Assembly (NCBI GenBank): GCA_002353525.1
Contig: DEJV01000036.1
Location: 1 to 55,446 of the forward strand
Direction: 5' to 3'
Length of the DNA stretch: 55,446 bases
Origin: Prevotella sp. UBA2739
GTDB taxonomy: Bacteria; Bacteroidota; Bacteroidia; Bacteroidales; Bacteroidaceae
Shown here one piece after another: positions 51,194-55,446 of this stretch. The notes under the pieces are model-generated. The model searched no databases, was not told the origin of the DNA, and saw only the letters and a program-made list of their open reading frames with translations. Numbering within the stretch: the stretch's first letter is position 1; each line of letters begins with the position of its first letter. The translations under genes were made by a program, and so were the position numbers.

Positions 51194-53587
51194 TTACTGA
51201 TACGTAAACTTCTGCAACACCTGTCCCGGGTCAATGATTGAGAGGGTGACGGTGTGAGTGCGGCGGCTGCGGTCGAGTGGCAGCGTCACGACGAACTCCT
51301 TGCGGTTTTCAAGTACCTGAATCTTCCACTCGCGGCCCCACTCCTTAAACACATTCTCGCAGATGACAGGCTTGCAGCCATCAACGCTGACGCCGAAACG
51401 GTTGCTGCGATCAGTAGCGACAGGCCACATCGGTACTACGGAGATGCAGAGGCTGATGGTGTCGGCATTGGCGGCCAATGTCCCTTCGGGGATGGCGATG
51501 TTGAGTTTTCCCGCGGCTTTCTCATCGAGCGGCTGTCCCATTTGGACGGCCAGCCAGTCGGTGCCAATGCCTTCGAGCAGGCGGAAAGGCTCTTTTATGG
51601 GTAGTGAGGCGAGGTCTATCTTGTGGCGCAGTTCGGGATGGCATTGGTTGTCGGGCAGTCGGTTGGCAGTGGTAGGCTTGTCGGTGAGCTCGGGCATCAG
51701 GTGATAGAGGGCGGTGTAGCCGGGTGTCACTTCCGAAATCATCTGGTTCCATTTACCGTCGAGCAGGCTGTTGTAGCGGTCTATAAGCTGCTGCAGCCGG
51801 CTGTAGGCATCTCTAGACTGCTCGGCGTAGGCTTGGTTGCCCGTCTCGTGGTTGGCCTGGGCATAGAGAAACTTGCGGTTCATCTGATAAGCCGAATGCA
51901 CGGCATAGCCCAGCATCTCGAAAAGGGCAGGTCGCTGCTCTGGCGAGAGTTTGCGCTCCAGGGCGTCGTAGGCAAAGCAGATGTCGCTGTAGGCCATGAG
52001 CCGTTTCTGTGCCGTGCCTGTGGCGAAAGAGAAATCGGTGTCGTAGAGCCGTGCGTACGCAGGCTCGTCCCACTCCATTTCGTAGCCCATGAACTCAGGC
52101 TTGCGCTGCCAGGCCAGCTGGTAGTACTCGTCGAGGATATACTGGAAGGTCTCGGCATACTGCTGGCCGAACACACTGGCCAGCCACTGAGCCTGATAGC
52201 GGTTGGCATTGTCGTAGCTGAACGACGTGAAGTCGTAGGCCATGTCCATGAACATCTGTGTCTCTATCTCCATGGGTTTGATGTCACCCACGTTGAGCAG
52301 CCAGTAGCGGTCGGCACCGGCGTTGTAGGCTTTCAGCAGTTCCTCGTACATCAGCATGGGGGCTGTGGTGGAGATCCACAGGTTGTCGTGGGGCACGCCG
52401 CAGTAGCTCAGATGGTAGTACACACCGCTGCCGCCGCTTCGCCTTTGCTCTGTCGTGTTGCTCACGCGCTTCATATAGCCGTAGTTGTCGTCGGGCCATA
52501 CGAGGGTGATGTCCTCCGGCACCCGCAGCCCGGCATCGTAGATGTCGAGAGTCTCTTTATAGGGTACGAATATCTGGGGGATTTTTGCTATCTTCTGTTT
52601 CTTGTATTTCGTGAGAATGTTGCGCTGTTCGGCAAACACTTTTTCCAGTGTGCGGGCGCGGTCTTTAGGGTCGGTGCTGCCCTTCATGGCTTCGTCGTGC
52701 AGTCCTCGCATACCCATGGTGTAGATATTGTCGTACTGGGCCGTCTCGCGGATGCGGTCATCAAGTTTCTTCAGGATGATACGGCTGTTGGTCTCGTAGT
52801 TCCATTCGCCGTCGCGCTCCTTGTTCCACTCCGAGGGGGCGGCATTGTTGAAGAGCAATGGCTCGCAGTGGCTGGTAGTGATCATGATGCCCCATTTGTC
52901 GGCCATCTTCTGGCTCTCGGGATAACTGTAGAAAGCTCCCGTGCAGGTGTGCATGGCAGGGGCAAGCATGTTGCCTTTCAGACGAAGGATGAGCTCACAC
53001 ACGCGGTCGTAGGTTTTCGGGCCGATGTCGCCAAACTCTTTCTCAAAGGTGGCGGCAGCCCAGGTCTTCAGTCCCCAGTCCTCATCGTTGATGAAGATGC
53101 CACGGTATTTCACACTCGGCGAGCGGCTGGTCATGTTCTCTTTATAGTCATTGACACGCTTATTGCTTTTGTCTACAGGAACGTCGGCCCACCAGTACCA
53201 AGGGCTGACACCTATCTGTTCGCTCACATGCAACACACCGTATGCCATTCCCCGCGGGTCGGAGCCAGTAATGTAGAGGTCGCCACCTGGTTTCGTATCG
53301 ATGGCATAACGCTCCCACGTGCCTTGGAGTTCGCGGTGCAGGCGATTATGCTTCACAGTGCCTATTACCACATTTCCACCACTCTTCCGCCGGGTGCTTA
53401 TCTGCGGTCTCACTCCCGATACACGCTCAATATCGTCGGCCAGCAACTCAGCCATCTGGCGGGCCAGCGGCGTGTCGTCTTCATGATAGATCAGGGTTGC
53501 TTTCGTCAGGTCAATGCCCTTCATCGCTTGTGCCGTTGCTCCAATAGCGAGCCACAACACGCCCAAAAATATCAATGCTCTTTTCAT
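51194..53587 (-). CDS. GH115 alpha-glucuronidase
   Basis: Removes 4-O-methyl-glucuronic acid side chains from xylan. The 797 residues begin with signal MKRALIFLGVLWLAIGATAQ. They show an N-terminal domain with VVIGTVKHNRL and GSDPRGMAYGVLHVSE. The TIM-barrel region has YRGIFINDEDWGLKTWA, RLKGNMLAPAMH and WPDDNYGYMKR, and the helical domain has LLNVGDIKPMEIE. The family's acidic residues in NDED and DDNYG are intact. It lacks the extra C-terminal (C+) domain region of some longer homologues or has it in short form. Transcribed with the CE6 esterase. Confidence 0.9.
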   Translation of the reverse strand: MKRALIFLGVLWLAIGATAQAMKGIDLTKATLIYHEDDTPLARQMAELLADDIERVSGVRPQISTRRKSGGNVVIGTVKHNRLHRELQGTWERYAIDTKPGGDLYITGSDPRGMAYGVLHVSEQIGVSPWYWWADVPVDKSNKRVNDYKENMTSRSPSVKYRGIFINDEDWGLKTWAAATFEKEFGDIGPKTYDRVCELILRLKGNMLAPAMHTCTGAFYSYPESQKMADKWGIMITTSHCEPLLFNNAAPSEWNKERDGEWNYETNSRIILKKLDDRIRETAQYDNIYTMGMRGLHDEAMKGSTDPKDRARTLEKVFAEQRNILTKYKKQKIAKIPQIFVPYKETLDIYDAGLRVPEDITLVWPDDNYGYMKRVSNTTEQRRSGGSGVYYHLSYCGVPHDNLWISTTAPMLMYEELLKAYNAGADRYWLLNVGDIKPMEIETQMFMDMAYDFTSFSYDNANRYQAQWLASVFGQQYAETFQYILDEYYQLAWQRKPEFMGYEMEWDEPAYARLYDTDFSFATGTAQKRLMAYSDICFAYDALERKLSPEQRPALFEMLGYAVHSAYQMNRKFLYAQANHETGNQAYAEQSRDAYSRLQQLIDRYNSLLDGKWNQMISEVTPGYTALYHLMPELTDKPTTANRLPDNQCHPELRHKIDLASLPIKEPFRLLEGIGTDWLAVQMGQPLDEKAAGKLNIAIPEGTLAANADTISLCISVVPMWPVATDRSNRFGVSVDGCKPVICENVFKEWGREWKIQVLENRKEFVVTLPLDRSRRTHTVTLSIIDPGQVLQKFTYQ

Positions 53588-53635
53588 TGCCTTATTCTCT
53601 TTAGTATTGAGTTGACTGGTTAATTGGAATTCATG

Positions 53636-54385
53636 CTATCTCTTTAAGTGAGAGCCAAAAATGCCGATAAGTTGCATGTCGTTAAACTTTTTCCTATAGG
53701 GGTCATGTTTTGGCATCTTCAATGCGTTAGGGTTTATAGCACCAGGTAAACTGCTCTCTTTGTTCATTTGCATACGAGCATACCATTTCTTTATAAGCGT
53801 CAGGATTTCCCGGTTAAAGATGTTTCGCTCTACGATTCTATAGTGCGGATGATAAGCCTCACGGTATTCGGGCGAATGGCTGATGGCGTATTTGCCAACG
53901 GAGAGAATGCTGTCGATGAACAGTTTGTCGGCTGCATAGTTCGGATAGTTGAGATTCATGGTGTCAATCACTTCCAATATTTCATGCCACCGATTACACC
54001 AAGACTCTACCGAAGGACGATTACCTGGATTGGCACTTCGGATGAATGCATCAAGCAAAAGGTCTGCGCTGATGATTCCTTCCTTGATGGTCCTGATACT
54101 CACACGCACGTAGTTGCCCTCTGCACCACAGGGCTCATATAGCCACGGAAGGAGGTCATCAAGTGTGGTGGTATTCAACTCTTCATCAAGGTAGGCTTTT
54201 ACCCGCTGCCGGTCAGTCACCAGATGTTCAGCACCCATATAGTCCTGGAAACACGACTTATAAATGTCGAGTAGTCGAGATTGAGGGTAAGTCTCCATCT
54301 GCCTGCTGACAAACCCTGCGATGTCTTGCGCCGATACAGATACCGATACTATCAGTATAATTGACAAAAGAATCAGTTTTTTCAT
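53636..54385 (-). CDS. exported hypothetical protein
   Basis: A 249-residue protein with signal MKKLILLSIILIVSVSVSAQ. The mature part is helical and rich in aromatic residues: SCFQDYMGAEHLVTDRQRV, LPWLYEPCGAEGNYVRVSI and YHPHYRIVERNIFNREIL. The length and order are unlike any enzyme I know. It lies 48 bp upstream of GH115 on the same strand and may belong to the same transcript. Confidence 0.6.
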   Translation of the reverse strand: MKKLILLSIILIVSVSVSAQDIAGFVSRQMETYPQSRLLDIYKSCFQDYMGAEHLVTDRQRVKAYLDEELNTTTLDDLLPWLYEPCGAEGNYVRVSIRTIKEGIISADLLLDAFIRSANPGNRPSVESWCNRWHEILEVIDTMNLNYPNYAADKLFIDSILSVGKYAISHSPEYREAYHPHYRIVERNIFNREILTLIKKWYARMQMNKESSLPGAINPNALKMPKHDPYRKKFNDMQLIGIFGSHLKR

Positions 54386-54409
54386 GCTTTGGACTTTAAA
54401 GATTCCGAT

Positions 54410-54775
54410 TTATTTGATTGAATAGCCTGCGGATTGAAGTAATCCGATAGCTCGTTCAAAGTTTTGTGATTTAGTTAGAATATAATCTGTGTTGAATGTG
54501 GAAATTGCGAAAATACCTATTCCTCCATCTGCAAGCACTTTGGAAATTGCAGCGAGAATGCCAATAAGGGAGAAATCCAGAGTTCCTTCTATGCGGAAGG
54601 CTTTCCAGCCATCATCACGTTCTACCGTGTTGTCTGGCACTAACTGCATTGGGCATACCAACGATTTTTCTTCGTCCGTTGAACCTATGAAAATATAGGG
54701 GGAAGACAAGTCGATTCCTTTATAGTCTGCTACTTTGCAGACACTAAAAACTTCATCAATAATCTTCAATATCAT
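54410..54775 (-). CDS. ACT-domain protein
   Basis: A 121-residue cytosolic protein with a pair of ACT-like folds of the COG3603 type: FRIEGTLDFSLIGILAAISKVLADGGI and GIFAISTFNTDYILTKSQ. Members of this group bind amino acids or other small ligands and probably act as sensors or regulators. No catalytic domain is attached. It lies between an exported protein gene and a P-loop kinase gene on the same strand. Confidence 0.8.
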   Translation of the reverse strand: MILKIIDEVFSVCKVADYKGIDLSSPYIFIGSTDEEKSLVCPMQLVPDNTVERDDGWKAFRIEGTLDFSLIGILAAISKVLADGGIGIFAISTFNTDYILTKSQNFERAIGLLQSAGYSIK

Positions 54776-54791
54776 GTTGTTAAATTGGAAT

Positions 54792-55316
54792 TTATAAGTC
54801 TAAAATAGACTGTATCATTTGTTCATAGTCAGTTTTTATTAAAAAGACCTTTTCTCTTGCAGTCTTAAAACCATCGATGTACCTCCTATTGTCATCCTTC
54901 AGACTCGCTATGGTGCAATTGCCGACATCTTGCCGAGCCTCGATATCAGAACGATGTTCTCTTATTTCATCGAAGTGAATGTCAATGAATTCATCTGAGA
55001 AGGCGAGACAAATAAAGCGGATGGAACCCAAATAAAGTTCATCGAAGCTTCCCCTCCAATTGAAAGGGATATAGCCACCTTCTACTATGAGATTCTGACG
55101 ATTCTCTATTGCAGTCTTTATCATTTCACGCACAATCGGCCAAAGCTCATCCGTAAGGGCATCATCGTCTTCTGGGGTAAGATTAGTCTTACCACTTCGG
55201 ATCATACCCATTTTCAAGTGATCTATAGACAGATATGGATACTTATATTTCTCAAGCATACGCTGTGCAAGAAGCGTTTTACCCGTATGTGAAGCACCTG
55301 TTATCAGTATAACCAT
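54792..55316 (-). CDS. P-loop kinase-like ATPase
   Basis: A 174-residue AAA/zeta-toxin-like nucleotide kinase with Walker A GASHTGKTLLAQ at residues 7-18 and the Walker B-like VEGGYIPFNW. Its length and lid region (EIREHRSDIEARQDVGNC) suit a small kinase of the adenylylsulfate or shikimate type, but the substrate is unknown. It precedes the ACT gene by 16 bp on the same strand. Confidence 0.72.
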   Translation of the reverse strand: MVILITGASHTGKTLLAQRMLEKYKYPYLSIDHLKMGMIRSGKTNLTPEDDDALTDELWPIVREMIKTAIENRQNLIVEGGYIPFNWRGSFDELYLGSIRFICLAFSDEFIDIHFDEIREHRSDIEARQDVGNCTIASLKDDNRRYIDGFKTAREKVFLIKTDYEQMIQSILDL

Positions 55317-55327
55317 ATATGTAAAAA

Positions 55328-55446
55328 CTAATCTTTAATCTCTTTGATTAAATACAAATCGCCACTTGACAAGGCTTTAATATTTGCCTCAATCTTCTCG
55401 ATGTCCCAATCCCACCATTTCAGATTCAGCAGATAGGCGATGAACT
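55328..55446 (-). CDS. CatB/Vat-like acetyltransferase, C-terminal end only
   Basis: Only the last 39 codons are in the window. They read FIAYLLNLKWWDWDIEKIEA and then NIKALSSGDLYLIKEIKD, ending at a TAG. The WWDW-containing end followed by a helix is characteristic of left-handed beta-helix acetyltransferases of the CatB/Vat group. Those can inactivate chloramphenicol or streptogramin A, but many members have other substrates, so no resistance claim is made from this fragment. The catalytic histidine would lie outside the window. Confidence 0.6.
   Translation of the reverse strand, partial: FIAYLLNLKWWDWDIEKIEANIKALSSGDLYLIKEIKD

Noticed and set aside
51623..53623. A 666-codon plus-strand reading frame opposite the GH115 gene
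   Set aside because: It is fully antisense to a gene with clear family motifs and has no domain sense of its own; a shadow caused by codon bias.
55328..55446. Antibiotic resistance gene (CatB/Vat)
   Set aside because: Only the C-terminal 39 codons are present; the catalytic part is outside the window, and many family members have unrelated substrates.

Overview
The window looks like a chromosomal segment of a Prevotella-like member of the Bacteroidota. The evidence is in the sequence: promoters have the phylum-specific -7 box TAnnTTTG with a TTG or TTTG about 19-20 bp upstream, Shine-Dalgarno sites are mostly weak, many secreted proteins are lipoproteins, and signature genes include BlaR1/TonB fusions, a DUF3244-type protein and a TPR-membrane-HTH regulator. 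I could support about 53 protein genes (one cut by the right edge, several remnants) and two tRNA genes. I see no rRNA, IS transposase, prophage or CRISPR array.

Layout. 0-10.1 kb: manC, greA-HIT, cysteine desulfidase-dsbD, RNase H, argS and a three-gene HAD/lipoprotein operon. 10.3-12.8 kb: a blaI-blaR1 type pair with an operator-like promoter. 13.1-17 kb: an exported protein, an SF1B helicase and a PfkB kinase. 17.1-23.6 kb: an accessory island made of a TPR/HTH regulator, a DUF3244 protein, a short YD-repeat leader, two lipoproteins, a HEAT-like gene between two 105-bp direct repeats, and a gutted C10-peptidase gene. It reads as a decayed Rhs-type polymorphic locus without its large Rhs gene. 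23.6-34.2 kb: enolase, PagL-like deacylase, a GH65-like glycosidase, ADP-ribosylglycohydrolase, tRNA-Arg, metG and a purine permease. 34.3-36.05 kb: a Fic/HTH gene with a duplicated operator-promoter, then a 6 x 23 bp tandem array and an inverted repeat. 36-48.2 kb: an OmpA/TPR - TlpA-like - yifB operon, tRNA-Leu, argH, SRPBCC, pyrE, comF, Gfo/Idh, recX-prmC and divergent ribD. 48.2-55.4 kb: flavodoxin, queuosine-precursor transporter, a CE6 esterase plus GH115 alpha-glucuronidase pair suited to glucuronoxylan debranching, and small cytosolic genes ending in a partial CatB-like acetyltransferase.

Beyond ordinary genes, the window is rich in short repeats. There is a 73-bp interspersed element in three copies of exactly equal length. 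Degenerate heptamer arrays sit at gene junctions, supply stop codons and in two places are translated inside genes. There are 21-23 bp tandem arrays at three sites and two orphaned C-terminal tails of secreted proteins. These, the 105-bp promoter-bearing cassette repeats and the Fic operator are the best leads for something undescribed. All functional names are from sequence reading alone; no database search was run.
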